Below are positions 41,023-50,452 of a stretch of DNA of 64,000 nt, piece by piece (within the stretch, counting starts at the first letter, position 1; every line of letters starts with the position of its first letter). Below the pieces are notes generated by a model. That model worked only from the letters and a program-made list of their open reading frames with translations. It was not told where the DNA came from and did no database searches. A program made the position numbers and the translations under genes. The stretch is taken from NCBI GenBank assembly GCA_030068525.1, contig JASJOS010000005.1, forward strand, positions 186,001 to 250,000, read 5' to 3'. This DNA comes from Xanthocytophaga flava. GTDB taxonomy: Bacteria; Bacteroidota; Bacteroidia; Cytophagales; 172606-1.

Positions 41023-42948
41023 ATGAATGATATCATTAAACTGCTACCCGACTCTATTGCTAATCAGATAGCTGCCGGAGAAGTAGTACAACGCCCGGCA
41101 TCAGTAGTCAAAGAATTATTGGAGAATGCGATTGATGCACAGGCAAAACATATCCAGCTAATTGTAAAAGATGCAGGGAGAACTTCGATTCAGGTTATCG
41201 ATGATGGGATTGGCATGACAGAGACAGATGCACGTATGTGCTTTGAGCGTCATGCAACCTCCAAGATTCGACAGGCGAATGATTTGTTTGCAATCCGTAC
41301 TATGGGGTTTCGTGGAGAAGCCATGGCATCAATAGCTGCTGTGGCTCAGGTTGAATTACGCACCCGACAAGCTCAGGCAGAGATTGGAACAATGATACGT
41401 ATTGAAGCTTCTGATCTTAAAGCTCAGGAGCCTGTCAGTACACCTGTAGGTACTCATATTCAGGTAAAAAATCTATTTTTCAATGTTCCTGCCCGTCGCA
41501 ACTTTCTGCGATCAAATGCTGTTGAAATGCGACATATTCTGGATGAATTTCAGCATGTAGCTCTGGCTCATCCTGAGATCTCATTCACCATGTATCAGAA
41601 TGATCTTGAAACATACAATCTGCCTGCAGGAAAGCTAAGTCAACGAATTGTTAATTTATTTGGAAAATCGTATCGTGACCAGCTCATATCCTGTCAGGAG
41701 GGTACTGATTATGTAACTATTACAGGGTATATAGGTAAACCTGAGTTTTCCAAAAAAACACGTGGAGAACAGTTCTTCTTTGTAAATAAACGATTTATCA
41801 AGCATAACTATCTTCATCATGCAATTATGACTGCATATGAAGGTTTATTAGCAGATGAAAGTTATCCTTTTTATACATTATTTATTGAAATAGATCCTGC
41901 TCATATTGATATTAATGTACATCCTACCAAGACTGAAATAAAGTTTGATGATGAAAGGGCTATTTACGCAGTAGTGCAGTCCACTATACGCAAAGCGCTG
42001 GGAATGCATCATTTATCACCTACTTTGGACTTTGACCAAAGTACCAGCTTTATGTTTTCTACACCTGTCACGGAAAACAAGAACACAAATAGCCATCCAT
42101 CGTCAACCAATCTCTTTTCTAATCCACCCAAAGCAAGCGGTAGTACCAATAGTACTACTAGTAGTTCTGAAAAGGATAATGTAAATTTCATTACTATTGA
42201 AAGTGATCTGCGCAGACAAAACAATCAGAAAAACTGGTCAGTACTGTACAAAGACTTTCAGGAAGCATTTCCGAAAGAACAGGTAAAACAGGAAGAGCCT
42301 GAACAGATTGTTCTTACACTTGAAAGTAAAGTCAACCGATTGCCAGGAGATACAATATCTTCGTCATCTGAGCGTCTTGAAAATGAAGGGTTGGCATATC
42401 AGATGCACAACAGCTATATTGTATCACAAGTATCCAACGGTATGATGTTGATAGACCAAAGAGCAGCTCACGAACGTATTCTGTATGAGAAATTTCTGAA
42501 TACGCTGAGTAAGCGTAATGCAACAAGTCAACAACTTTTGTTTCCTAAAGTTGTTGAACTCAGCTCTCCGGATTTTGAGCTTATTATGGAAATTACAGAT
42601 GAGATCAAACACCTGGGCTTTGAGATTGGAATCCTTGGGCGAAACACTATTGCCATACAGGGTATTCCAGCTGAGATTCCAGATGGTCAGGAAAAAGAAG
42701 TACTGGAGGGTCTTATTGAACAATTCAAATGGCATCAATCCGAATTGAATCTGGGGCGTAGGGAAAATATTGCACGCTCACTTGCCAAGCGTTCTGCTAT
42801 AAAACATGGCCATAAGCTTACAAGTATAGAAATGCAGACCCTAATAACTCAATTGTTTGCCTCATCTAATCCTAATTATGCACCAGATGGTACTCCAACA
42901 TTGGTGATCTTAACACTGGACAAAATAGGAAGCTTCTTCACTAAATAA
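41023..42948 (+). CDS. mutL: DNA mismatch repair protein MutL
   Basis: A 641-residue protein from ATG 41023 (MNDIIKLLPDSIANQIAAGE). The GHKL ATPase domain has IAAGEVVQRPASVVKELLEN, DDGIGM, ATSKI and GFRGEAMASIAAVA. A Ser/Thr-rich linker (~345-400) follows, then the dimerisation domain. In that domain the endonuclease metal motif survives as DQRAAHERILYE, with Arg for the usual His, and the C-terminal CPHGRP block is replaced by APDGTP. MutL couples MutS mismatch recognition to repair; whether this one nicks DNA is therefore doubtful. It is separated from the divergent NagZ gene by 550 bp. Confidence 0.95.
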   Translation: MNDIIKLLPDSIANQIAAGEVVQRPASVVKELLENAIDAQAKHIQLIVKDAGRTSIQVIDDGIGMTETDARMCFERHATSKIRQANDLFAIRTMGFRGEAMASIAAVAQVELRTRQAQAEIGTMIRIEASDLKAQEPVSTPVGTHIQVKNLFFNVPARRNFLRSNAVEMRHILDEFQHVALAHPEISFTMYQNDLETYNLPAGKLSQRIVNLFGKSYRDQLISCQEGTDYVTITGYIGKPEFSKKTRGEQFFFVNKRFIKHNYLHHAIMTAYEGLLADESYPFYTLFIEIDPAHIDINVHPTKTEIKFDDERAIYAVVQSTIRKALGMHHLSPTLDFDQSTSFMFSTPVTENKNTNSHPSSTNLFSNPPKASGSTNSTTSSSEKDNVNFITIESDLRRQNNQKNWSVLYKDFQEAFPKEQVKQEEPEQIVLTLESKVNRLPGDTISSSSERLENEGLAYQMHNSYIVSQVSNGMMLIDQRAAHERILYEKFLNTLSKRNATSQQLLFPKVVELSSPDFELIMEITDEIKHLGFEIGILGRNTIAIQGIPAEIPDGQEKEVLEGLIEQFKWHQSELNLGRRENIARSLAKRSAIKHGHKLTSIEMQTLITQLFASSNPNYAPDGTPTLVILTLDKIGSFFTK

Positions 42949-42949
42949 G

Positions 42950-42989
42950 AAAAACAAGCAGGTATTTATATATATACCTGCTTGTTTTT
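42950..42989. terminator. Strong bidirectional terminator after mutL
   Basis: AAAAACAAGCAGGTAT and ATACCTGCTTGTTTTT are perfect 16-bp arms around an 8-nt AT loop, immediately behind the mutL stop. Confidence 0.9.
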
Positions 42990-43060
42990 CTTTACATTAT
43001 TATTTTTTTAGCGATTATTGTATTCAGACATTTATAATACTACAACCTTGATTATATACG

Positions 43061-43858
43061 ATGGGCTTTTCTATCACACCAATGGTAAGAAATCTCTTAC
43101 TCATAACTATTGTAATATTCTTCCTTCAGGGACTTTTTGACCTGATACCTAAATTTGCACTTTATCCTTTCTTATCCAACTACTTTATTCCATTTCAACT
43201 TGTAACCTATATCTTTCTGCATGGAGGTCTCGGACACATATTCAGTAATATGTTTGGGTTGGTGATGTTTGGCCCAATGTTGGAACGAGTATGGGGACCA
43301 TCCAGATTTCTGATATTTTATCTCATCACGGGTATTGGAGCAGGGCTAATTCATAATGGAATAAATTATTATGAAGTTGTCAAGATGGAGAAAGCGGCCA
43401 ATGTATATTTGATGGAACCTACGGCCTCAAATCTTTCCACATTTACGAGTGAAAATGAACATTTGCTTTCACAAAGGTTCACAATGGAGTTTCTGGACAA
43501 GTTTGATAAAGATCCCAATAATCCGGACTATATTCAGCTAGGGAAGAAATTTGTTCGGGATCAAATTGATGAATATCTCAATAACCCTAACCTGGGCACA
43601 GTTGGAGCCTCTGGTGCATTATTTGGCATTATGGCTGCATTTGCCCTGCTTTTTCCAAATACTGAACTACTATTTTTGTTTTTGCCAATTCCAATCAAAG
43701 CAAAGTATTTTGTACTTTTGTATGGTATCTATGAGTATTATTCAGGTATACACCGTACAGAAGGTGATAATGTGGCTCACTTTGCCCATTTGGGTGGCAT
43801 GTTATTTGGATTTATCCTTGTAAAACTTTGGGGAACAGACCGACAACGCTTTTATTAA
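43061..43858 (+). CDS. Rhomboid family intramembrane serine protease
   Basis: A 265-residue polytopic protein. The catalytic Ser is in the GASGALFGIMAAFALLF motif and the His in NVAHFAHLGGMLFGF, the conserved rhomboid dyad. The first loop contains LHGGLGHIFSNMFGLVMF and a soluble insertion of about 65 residues (YYEVVKMEKAANVYLMEPTA...) lies between transmembrane segments. Rhomboids cleave transmembrane substrates within the membrane. A second rhomboid follows 107 bp downstream, in the same orientation. Confidence 0.88.
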   Translation: MGFSITPMVRNLLLITIVIFFLQGLFDLIPKFALYPFLSNYFIPFQLVTYIFLHGGLGHIFSNMFGLVMFGPMLERVWGPSRFLIFYLITGIGAGLIHNGINYYEVVKMEKAANVYLMEPTASNLSTFTSENEHLLSQRFTMEFLDKFDKDPNNPDYIQLGKKFVRDQIDEYLNNPNLGTVGASGALFGIMAAFALLFPNTELLFLFLPIPIKAKYFVLLYGIYEYYSGIHRTEGDNVAHFAHLGGMLFGFILVKLWGTDRQRFY

Positions 43859-43965
43859 ATAGGATTCATTGCTTTTAGCAATTTTTGATTTTAAAATTCT
43901 ATTTTTGTTCTGAGAATTAAGCAATAACTTGTATCTGTGCATTCTGGCACATTGACACAACGACT

Positions 43966-44868
43966 ATGACCGGCATTGTTGATGATTTTAAAAATGCGTT
44001 TCGTAAGCAAAATAATGGATTGGTGCAGATTATTCTCATCAATGTGGTTATTTTCTTAGTAATGGTTACTCTTTTCTGGATTTTTAAGGCAGCAGATAAA
44101 CGTGAGTATTTCATGTTATTGGAAGAAAATCTATATCTGCCAGGTGATATTAAAAAATTCCTTTTTCATCCCTGGACTTTAATTACCTACTTTTTTGTCC
44201 ATAGCCTGGAAGGACCATTCCATATTTTATTTAATATGTTATTCCTTTATTGGTTTGGGAAACTAATAGATGAGTATCTGGGAAGTCGCAGATTAGTTAA
44301 CTTGTATATACTCGGAGGGTTTGCTGGAGGTATCTCCTATCTGATTCTAGCCAATCTCATCCCCGGTTTTTCAAATAGCCAGTTATTGGGGGCATCAGGG
44401 GCTGTTTATGCCGTTGTAGTTGGTGCAGCAACCTTAATGCCTAATTATACATTCTTCCTGTTTCTTCTTGGTCCTGTCAAAATCAAATATATAGCTGGCT
44501 TTTATATAATTACATCTTATATAAGCCTTGCTGTAAATGGTGAAAACATGGGGGGGAATATTGCTCACCTGGGTGGAGGGCTGATGGGATTTTTATTTAT
44601 CACCCAACTAAATAATGGGAACGATCTGGGACGCCCTATTAGTCGATTTTTAGAATGGGTAAAAGGTTTATTTCAGAGTAAACCTAAAATGAAGGTAACT
44701 TACCGAAGCACCACTACTGTTACCACTAAAGCAACTTCCCCTACCTATAGTGGCACTCCGGATGACGATGAGATTGATGCTATTCTGGATAAAATTAATC
44801 GATCAGGCTATGAAAGCCTAACCAAAGAAGAAAAACAGAAACTTTTCCGCGCCAGTCAAAAGAATTAA
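43966..44868 (+). CDS. Rhomboid family protease with DUF6576-like tail
   Basis: A 300-residue protein. Six membrane segments span ~25-215, with the serine motif GASGAVYAVVVGAATLM and the His in GGNIAHLGGGLMGFLF; FHILFNMLFLYWFGKLI is the first conserved loop. The C-terminal ~65 residues are soluble: a threonine-rich linker and DDDEIDAILDKINRSGYESL, the short DUF6576-like helical tail found on Bacteroidota rhomboids. It is adjacent to the first rhomboid; both share only the catalytic core, so they are likely ancient paralogues. Confidence 0.88.
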   Translation: MTGIVDDFKNAFRKQNNGLVQIILINVVIFLVMVTLFWIFKAADKREYFMLLEENLYLPGDIKKFLFHPWTLITYFFVHSLEGPFHILFNMLFLYWFGKLIDEYLGSRRLVNLYILGGFAGGISYLILANLIPGFSNSQLLGASGAVYAVVVGAATLMPNYTFFLFLLGPVKIKYIAGFYIITSYISLAVNGENMGGNIAHLGGGLMGFLFITQLNNGNDLGRPISRFLEWVKGLFQSKPKMKVTYRSTTTVTTKATSPTYSGTPDDDEIDAILDKINRSGYESLTKEEKQKLFRASQKN

Positions 44869-44887
44869 TATACTAATAGGTTATACA

Positions 44888-44928
44888 TAAAGGAAAATGA
44901 CTAACTATAAGTCTTTTCCTTTTATTTT
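44888..44928 (+). terminator. Terminator after the second rhomboid
   Basis: AAAGGAAAA.GACT and AGTC.TTTTCCTTT pair with small bulges around a short loop and are followed by TTTATTTT. Confidence 0.6.
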
Positions 44929-44939
44929 ATCTGAAAACA

Positions 44940-45584
44940 ATGGACTTCGCCACTATGAAAGCCTTGGTTAAGCAGGGCGAAGGGATGAATATTGAATTTA
45001 AGCTTAAAGCTGCTCATCCAGATAAAATTGTCAGGGAAATTGTAGCATTTGCCAATTCAGAAGGAGGAAATCTTCTGGTTGGCATCAGCGATGATAAACA
45101 GATCAAAGGAGTGAAATTTGTAGATGAAGAAGAATATATCCTGACAAGAGCCATTGAAAAATATTGTCACCCACCTATTAGTTACCAAACATACCGCATT
45201 CTTGTTGGAGAAGAGCGACATGTATTGGTATTGACTATCCCTCCCAGTAATGAAAAACCTCATTATGTAATACACGATATAACTAACAACATTGGAAAGG
45301 CCTACGTGCGGTTAGCAGATAAGAGCATCCAGGCAAGCAAAGAAGTACGAGAAGTTCTGAAAGGAGAAAGAAAACAGCGTAACATACGTTTTCAATATGG
45401 CGACAAAGAAAAAATACTTATGCAATATCTGGGAGCAAACCCATATATCACAGTAAGTCAATTTATGGAGGCTGCCAATATTTCCCGAACTATTGCTTCC
45501 CGAACTTTGGTACTTTTGGTTTTGGCCCATGTACTGAAAATATCCCCTCATGAAACTGAAGACCAGTTTACTGCGATAGAATAA
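44940..45584 (+). CDS. AlbA_2 (Schlafen-type) domain transcriptional regulator-like protein
   Basis: A 214-residue protein. The N-terminal ~130 residues are an AlbA_2 domain: GEGMNIEFKLKAAHPDKIVR (E-x-K motif), EIVAFANSEGGNLLVGISDD and GKAYVRLADKSIQAS. The C-terminal ~60 residues look like a winged helix (YITVSQFMEAANISRTIASR). Such proteins are putative DNA/RNA-binding regulators. It follows the rhomboid pair after a terminator and may be transcribed alone. Confidence 0.8.
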   Translation: MDFATMKALVKQGEGMNIEFKLKAAHPDKIVREIVAFANSEGGNLLVGISDDKQIKGVKFVDEEEYILTRAIEKYCHPPISYQTYRILVGEERHVLVLTIPPSNEKPHYVIHDITNNIGKAYVRLADKSIQASKEVREVLKGERKQRNIRFQYGDKEKILMQYLGANPYITVSQFMEAANISRTIASRTLVLLVLAHVLKISPHETEDQFTAIE

Positions 45585-45741
45585 ATTAAGTTCCACTCAA
45601 TAGAACTATTTTACCATTTTTCTTACGTCTGAAAGTCACACCTATTTTAGATATAAAGTATTTCCTTCTAAAAAGCAATGGATATTTTCACAGAAAAACA
45701 AGTGTAATTTTATTTCCTTTCTGCTACTTTTTATTCGAAAG

Positions 45742-45888
45742 ATGTATATAGCTACATTCTTTCCTATCATATTTTTTATAATCATCTACTTTCTTACTCT
45801 TTACTTTCCAGAGATCTTTGGAAAAGGCAGAATGATACAGGAACTTTGTATTGCATTATTAGTTGGATTAGAAGCGCTTAGCTTTTAA
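45742..45888 (+). CDS. Possible 48-residue membrane peptide
   Basis: ATG at 45742 opens MYIATFFPIIFFIIIYFLTL, a strong hydrophobic helix, followed by a short polar stretch and a second weakly hydrophobic segment ending LLVGLEALSF. It is the only candidate in the 377-bp gap 45585-45961. It may be a small membrane protein or chance; no ribosome-binding site or family supports it. Confidence 0.3.
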   Translation: MYIATFFPIIFFIIIYFLTLYFPEIFGKGRMIQELCIALLVGLEALSF

Positions 45889-45961
45889 TCATGAATTATG
45901 GCTTAGGCTAATTTTTTTACCTTTCTACACTGTTATATTTTAACCAGAAAAACAATTGCTT

Positions 45962-47728
45962 ATGCAGTTAAATTTACGAGTTTTCAGCCTGCTGTTTTTT
46001 TGTTTTGTAGTTGGATATTACGGACAAGCGCAGAATTCCGGAAAACCTGCTAAGGGACAAACTAAACCTAAGGCAAAACCGAAACCAGTGAACACATCTC
46101 CCTGGCATTTTACGCGTTATGATAGCTTACGAGGTAATCTAAGTCCTCGTAGAAGCTGTTATGATGTATTCTTCTATCATTTGAATTTACGCGTAAATCC
46201 TAAAGATAGTACCGTTAGCGGATATAATATCCTTGCCTATCGTGCAGAATCAGACTTCAAGACTATTCAGGTTGATCTGTATAAGAATATGCATATAAGT
46301 GCTATTACCTATCATGGAAAGCCTCTTTCTTTTAAGCGGGATAGCAATGCTGTTTTTGTAACTTTTACAGAAATACAGCGCAAAGGTACACTGGATTCGA
46401 TTGTTATTCATTATGCTGGTAAACCTCGTGTTGCCAAAAATCCACCATGGGATGGCGGATTTATCTGGGTAAAGGATAAAGTTGGTAAGCCTTGGGTTAC
46501 AGTAGCCTGCGAGGGTGCTGGCGCCAGTCTATGGTGGCCATGCAAAGATCATTTGTCTGATGAACCAGATAGTATGTATATCAGTATAGAAGCTCCATCT
46601 GATTTGCAATGTATCAGTAATGGTAATCTAAAACAGATGGCTTATTTACGTGGTGGCTATGCCCGGTTCGACTGGCGTGTTCATTATCCAATAAATACAT
46701 ACAATGTAACAGTAAATATTGGAAACTATGAGCATATGACAGATACCTATCAGTCAAAAGATGGCAAAACTCTTGCGTTAGATTATTATATAATGCCTTA
46801 TAACAGAGGAAAAGCTGAAAAGCAGTTTAAACAGGTTAAACCTATGCTTGCAGCGTATGAAAAGTATTTTGGTAAATATCCTTTCTGGAATGATGGGTAT
46901 GCGTTAGTTGAGACACCTTATCTGGGAATGGAACATCAGAGTGCTATTGCTTATGGCAATGACTATCTGCCAGGATACAAAGGCAAAGATCTTTCCGGTG
47001 TTGGTCTTAACTTTGACTACATTATTATTCACGAAACGGGACATGAATATTGGGGTAATAATGTGAGCATGGCAGACCATGGGGAAATGTGGATCAATGA
47101 ATCTTTTTGTACCTATGCTGAAGCTTTGTTTGTAGAAGAAATATATGGTAAAGAAACTGCCTTTAAATATGTAAAAGGACAATCTGCACTGATACAGAAT
47201 ATAGAACCGATGCTAGGACCTTTACATGTAAATTTTGAAGATTATAAGACAACAGATATCTATTTTAAGGGAGCAAATATGCTTCATACATTACGCAATG
47301 TCATTGATAATGATTCCTTATGGGTTGATGTTTTACGCGGTATACAGCAGGATATGAGATTAAAACAGGTACATACACAGGATATTGTTAATTATATAAA
47401 TCAAAAAACAGGTAAAAACTTCAACGCTTTCTTTAATCAATACCTGAAATATCTATCTCCTCCTACATTGAGTTGTGTGCTTACTCAAACAAGCCGGAAA
47501 GAAATAGAACTTCGCGTAAAATGGACTGCAGATGCAGCAGATTTTGCAATGCCTGTGAAGATAGCCTGTACAAAGGATAAAGATGAAAAACTCATCTTCC
47601 AGACTATACAACCTACCAAAGAATGGCAGACTCTTACTTTTGAAGGAAAAATAGAGGATTTTCAGATTGCTGACAATCTGTATTACATCATAACAGATAT
47701 TCAGGCTAAAAGTGCAGATCCAAAATAA
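45962..47728 (+). CDS. M1 family zinc aminopeptidase, secreted
   Basis: A 588-residue protein from ATG 45962 with a signal peptide (LRVFSLLFFCFVVGYYGQAQ). The N-terminal beta-sandwich precedes a catalytic domain with the substrate-binding GMEHQSAIAYG (the M1 exopeptidase motif, in the GxMEN position) and the zinc motif HETGHEYWGNNV...WINESF, in which H, H and the downstream E are ligands. A Pro/Lys-rich low-complexity stretch follows the leader. It lacks the long C-terminal helical domain of PepN. Function: N-terminal amino acid release in the periplasm or outside the cell. Confidence 0.88.
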   Translation: MQLNLRVFSLLFFCFVVGYYGQAQNSGKPAKGQTKPKAKPKPVNTSPWHFTRYDSLRGNLSPRRSCYDVFFYHLNLRVNPKDSTVSGYNILAYRAESDFKTIQVDLYKNMHISAITYHGKPLSFKRDSNAVFVTFTEIQRKGTLDSIVIHYAGKPRVAKNPPWDGGFIWVKDKVGKPWVTVACEGAGASLWWPCKDHLSDEPDSMYISIEAPSDLQCISNGNLKQMAYLRGGYARFDWRVHYPINTYNVTVNIGNYEHMTDTYQSKDGKTLALDYYIMPYNRGKAEKQFKQVKPMLAAYEKYFGKYPFWNDGYALVETPYLGMEHQSAIAYGNDYLPGYKGKDLSGVGLNFDYIIIHETGHEYWGNNVSMADHGEMWINESFCTYAEALFVEEIYGKETAFKYVKGQSALIQNIEPMLGPLHVNFEDYKTTDIYFKGANMLHTLRNVIDNDSLWVDVLRGIQQDMRLKQVHTQDIVNYINQKTGKNFNAFFNQYLKYLSPPTLSCVLTQTSRKEIELRVKWTADAADFAMPVKIACTKDKDEKLIFQTIQPTKEWQTLTFEGKIEDFQIADNLYYIITDIQAKSADPK

Positions 47729-47768
47729 AATAAATACGATAAAAATAAGTAGCGATTAATTTTATTAC

Positions 47769-47776
47769 TATATTTG
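47769..47776 (+). promoter_or_regulatory. -7 box candidate of rpmE2
   Basis: TATATTTG matches the Bacteroidota TAnnTTTG consensus exactly. It implies a leader of about 100 nt before the L31 gene. No clear -33 TTG element is seen. Confidence 0.5.
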
Positions 47777-47782
47777 CAGCCC

Positions 47783-47881
47783 GTTTTTGGGGACTTATCT
47801 GACCCGATTGCGTTTAGTTTAAGAATAAAAGCCAGATAACTTTTAAAAGCATTTGCAAATAAGTAATCCAACAATAAAATT
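47783..47881 (+). promoter_or_regulatory. Possible structured 5' leader of rpmE2
   Basis: TTATCTG (47795-47801) pairs perfectly with CAGATAA (47833-47839) around a 31-nt loop. Ribosomal protein genes are often autoregulated through such leaders, but no match to a known L31 leader could be tested here. Confidence 0.35.
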
Positions 47882-48130
47882 ATGAAACAAGATATTCATC
47901 CTGATTATCATCCGGTTGTATTCTGGGATCAGCAAGCAGATTATAAATTTCTGACCCGTTCAACTATGACTTCCAAAGAAACTATTCAGTGGGAAGATGG
48001 CAATACGTACCCTGTAATCAAAATAGAGGTAAGCTCACAGTCTCACCCTTTCTATACAGGTAAAAATGTATTGGTGGATACTGCTGGTCGTATCGAGAAA
48101 TTCAACAAACGTTACGGAAAACAACAATAA
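47882..48130 (+). CDS. rpmE2: 50S ribosomal protein L31 type B
   Basis: An 82-residue protein matching type B L31: [53 protein letters not shown] and [12 protein letters not shown]. It lacks the four zinc-binding cysteines of type A L31, as expected for the zinc-independent form. It is part of the large subunit at the central protuberance. Single-gene unit with a leader and a strong terminator. Confidence 0.95.
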   Translation: MKQDIHPDYHPVVFWDQQADYKFLTRSTMTSKETIQWEDGNTYPVIKIEVSSQSHPFYTGKNVLVDTAGRIEKFNKRYGKQQ

Positions 48131-48151
48131 TTTCTTCCTCGTTTGGATAAA

Positions 48152-48186
48152 ACAAAAAACCTCGGCTTGCAGTCGAGGTTTTTTGT
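48152..48186. terminator. Bidirectional terminator after rpmE2
   Basis: ACAAAAAACCTCG and CGAGGTTTTTTGT are perfect 13-bp arms around a 9-nt loop, shared by rpmE2 and the convergent hydrolase gene. Confidence 0.92.
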
Positions 48187-48202
48187 TTAGTATGAAGTAA
48201 TA

Positions 48203-48985
48203 CTATAATAGTATCTCAGAGGATTGTATAAATGGGATACCAGCCGCCTTCGCTTCTGCATAAATAGGATCTCCCAGATAGCCAAATCCTGTTACATCAG
48301 ACATAATATCATCGATAATAACAAACTTCTTAGCTAGTTCCGGAGCATACTGAATTACTTGTTTCAAACTGGTAGCAACACAATGGGATTTTGCTTCACC
48401 ACAAAGAAATATCTGGTCATATGCCAGCAATTCATTAATAAGTTTAGTATTGAGTTGTGTTTCTGGGGCCCCATCAATTGGAATCTGCGCTTTGAAGATA
48501 CCAAAATGCTCTGTCATTGGATTTGTCCCCTTTTCTATCGTATGATACTCTTTACCTGTGTGTGCAAAATGACGCAATGCTTCTAAAAGAGAGTCTTCCA
48601 ATGCAGCGCCTCGTGAACCATGCAAACAATGTTCTGGCCAGATACAATGGATAAACTCGCCTTGAGCCTCTAATTTTTCCAGATAGTCTAAAACCTGTTC
48701 CGGATTAAAACGTGGCGTCCATTTTCCTGACTTTACATCTTCGGCTTTAATCAATGTAAAGGGTGCGGGTTCCTGACCTTCCGGGCTTGCCCAGAAAGAA
48801 GGATGGGAAATATCATTAACCGGATGTGTATCCAGTGTGACATAAATTGCATCTATCTTATCAGAATAAGTGGTAATAAAGTGACTTAAACGTTGTATAT
48901 CCTCTTGTGCACCTGGAACATATAATGCGCCATTAGGGTTACAGAAGTCGTATTGTGCATCAATGATGAGAAAAGCCGTTTTCAT
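48203..48985 (-). CDS. Nicotinamidase-like cysteine hydrolase
   Basis: A 260-residue isochorismatase-fold hydrolase. It has FLIIDAQYDFCNPNGALYVP (catalytic Asp and metal region), DTHPVNDISHPSFW, IWPEHCLHGSRGAALEDSLL (the H-W-P-x-H/HC metal-site block) and the nucleophile Cys in FLCGEAKSHCVATSL. The WPxHC and HPxxHxSF features favour nicotinamidase (NAD salvage: nicotinamide to nicotinate) over other family members. A longer family-typical size is explained by an inserted helical loop. It is convergent with rpmE2. Confidence 0.8.
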   Translation of the reverse strand: MKTAFLIIDAQYDFCNPNGALYVPGAQEDIQRLSHFITTYSDKIDAIYVTLDTHPVNDISHPSFWASPEGQEPAPFTLIKAEDVKSGKWTPRFNPEQVLDYLEKLEAQGEFIHCIWPEHCLHGSRGAALEDSLLEALRHFAHTGKEYHTIEKGTNPMTEHFGIFKAQIPIDGAPETQLNTKLINELLAYDQIFLCGEAKSHCVATSLKQVIQYAPELAKKFVIIDDIMSDVTGFGYLGDPIYAEAKAAGIPFIQSSEILL

Positions 48986-49185
48986 AGGAATATAGAACTA
49001 AAATAATAGTGTAAAAGTGAAATAGAATAATACAACAAATAAAGTGTATTATATACAATAAGTAAAGTTTTATGAGAATATTTTTATTGCTCTCCAACAA
49101 ACATTGAGTTCAGTAATTTTTTGAGGAAGAGAGGTGACTTATGTATATTCTATAGTAAATAGCCCATTTCTCTTAAAAAAGATAC

Positions 49186-49193
49186 TAATTTTG
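49186..49193 (+). promoter_or_regulatory. -7 box of smpB
   Basis: TAATTTTG is an exact TAnnTTTG match, 43 bp before the smpB start. No convincing -33 element. Confidence 0.5.
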
Positions 49194-49235
49194 CAAAAGA
49201 TAGTAGCTACTATCTTTAAAATTGAAAAGTAAACT

Positions 49236-49694
49236 ATGGCAAAAGAAAAAATTGAGAAGATTGTTAATATAAAAAATAAACGGGCTTCATTTGAATATCA
49301 GTTCCTGGATACGTATGTAACAGGAATTATGCTGACAGGTACAGAAATAAAATCAATCCGTCAGCAGAAGGTAAACTTGCAGGATGCGTATTGTTATTTT
49401 CACGACAATGAATTGTTCATTAAGAATATGAATATCTCAAAATACAGTGAAGGCACCTATTACAATCATGATCCTCTTAGAGAACGAAAGTTGTTAATGA
49501 AAAAGAATGAACTGCGCAAACTCGAAAATAAACTGGACGACGGACTAACAATCGTTCCTCTGCGCTTATTCATAAACGATAGAGGGTTAGCTAAGATGGA
49601 GATTGCTCTGGCAAGAGGAAAGAAACTATATGACAAACGAGAAGACATTAAATCACGTGATGTATCGCGAGAGATGGCTAGAGAACGTTACTAA
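49236..49694 (+). CDS. smpB: SsrA-binding protein SmpB
   Basis: A 152-residue protein matching Smp[61 protein letters not shown] and the basic C-terminal tail [20 protein letters not shown] followed by [14 protein letters not shown]. It binds tmRNA and guides it into stalled ribosomes for trans-translation. The tmRNA gene is not in the window. The SGNH lipoprotein gene starts 12 bp later, so the two may be co-transcribed. Confidence 0.97.
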   Translation: MAKEKIEKIVNIKNKRASFEYQFLDTYVTGIMLTGTEIKSIRQQKVNLQDAYCYFHDNELFIKNMNISKYSEGTYYNHDPLRERKLLMKKNELRKLENKLDDGLTIVPLRLFINDRGLAKMEIALARGKKLYDKREDIKSRDVSREMARERY

Positions 49695-49706
49695 ATTTAT
49701 CTCAGT

Positions 49707-50429
49707 ATGAGAAGTTATAGAAATATCTGCAATATACTTATTGCATTATGTATTCTTGCCGTTTACTTATCTTGTCAGCAACCACTTAACTTCCAAGCTT
49801 CTATTATGCAGCAACCTTCTTCTTCTACAGAATTATCGTTTCTTTCATTAGGTGATTCTTATACTATTGGGGAGAGTGTTGCAGAGAATGAACGATGGAG
49901 TGTACAACTGGCAGAGATGCTTCGTCAAAAAGGAATACCAGTCAATAATCCGGATATCATAGCCCAAACTGGCTGGACAACAGAAGAACTGGCAAATGCT
50001 ATTACAAAGAGTGGCAATACAAAGACTTATGATCTAGTATCACTTTTAATTGGCGTAAATAATCAATATAGAGGGCAAAGTACTGAACGCTATCGTAAAG
50101 AGTTACAAGAGTTATTAAAAACATCTGTTCGTTTTGCCAAAGGTAATCCAAAGCACGTTTTTGTTCTTTCTATACCTGATTGGGGAGTAACACCTGCAGG
50201 TGAAAGTCGAGATAGACAGCAAGTAGCTAAGGAGATAGATTCATTCAATGCAGTTTGTCAGGAAGAGTGTAAGAAGGCAGGTATTGTCTTTTTTGACATC
50301 ACGCCTTTATCCCGCACAGCTGCCACAGACAAAAATCTGATTGCCAGTGATCAGCTACATTTTTCAGGAAAGATGTATCAGCAATGGGCTACTCATGTAC
50401 TAGAGGGTGTTACAAAACTGTTAAAATAG
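49707..50429 (+). CDS. SGNH/GDSL hydrolase lipoprotein
   Basis: A 240-residue protein with a lipoprotein leader (ICNILIALCILAVYLSCQQ; lipobox near YLSC, residue ~23). Block I is SLGDSYTIGESV (catalytic Ser), block III contains VSLLIGVNNQYRG (Gly/Asn), and block V is ASDQLHFSGKMYQQW (Asp-x-x-His). These are the SGNH family catalytic residues. It is expected to be an esterase or acetyl hydrolase in the periplasm, on the membrane; substrate unknown. Close behind smpB (12 bp). Confidence 0.87.
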   Translation: MRSYRNICNILIALCILAVYLSCQQPLNFQASIMQQPSSSTELSFLSLGDSYTIGESVAENERWSVQLAEMLRQKGIPVNNPDIIAQTGWTTEELANAITKSGNTKTYDLVSLLIGVNNQYRGQSTERYRKELQELLKTSVRFAKGNPKHVFVLSIPDWGVTPAGESRDRQQVAKEIDSFNAVCQEECKKAGIVFFDITPLSRTAATDKNLIASDQLHFSGKMYQQWATHVLEGVTKLLK

Positions 50430-50452
50430 CTATAAAATAATATTTACCAAAT

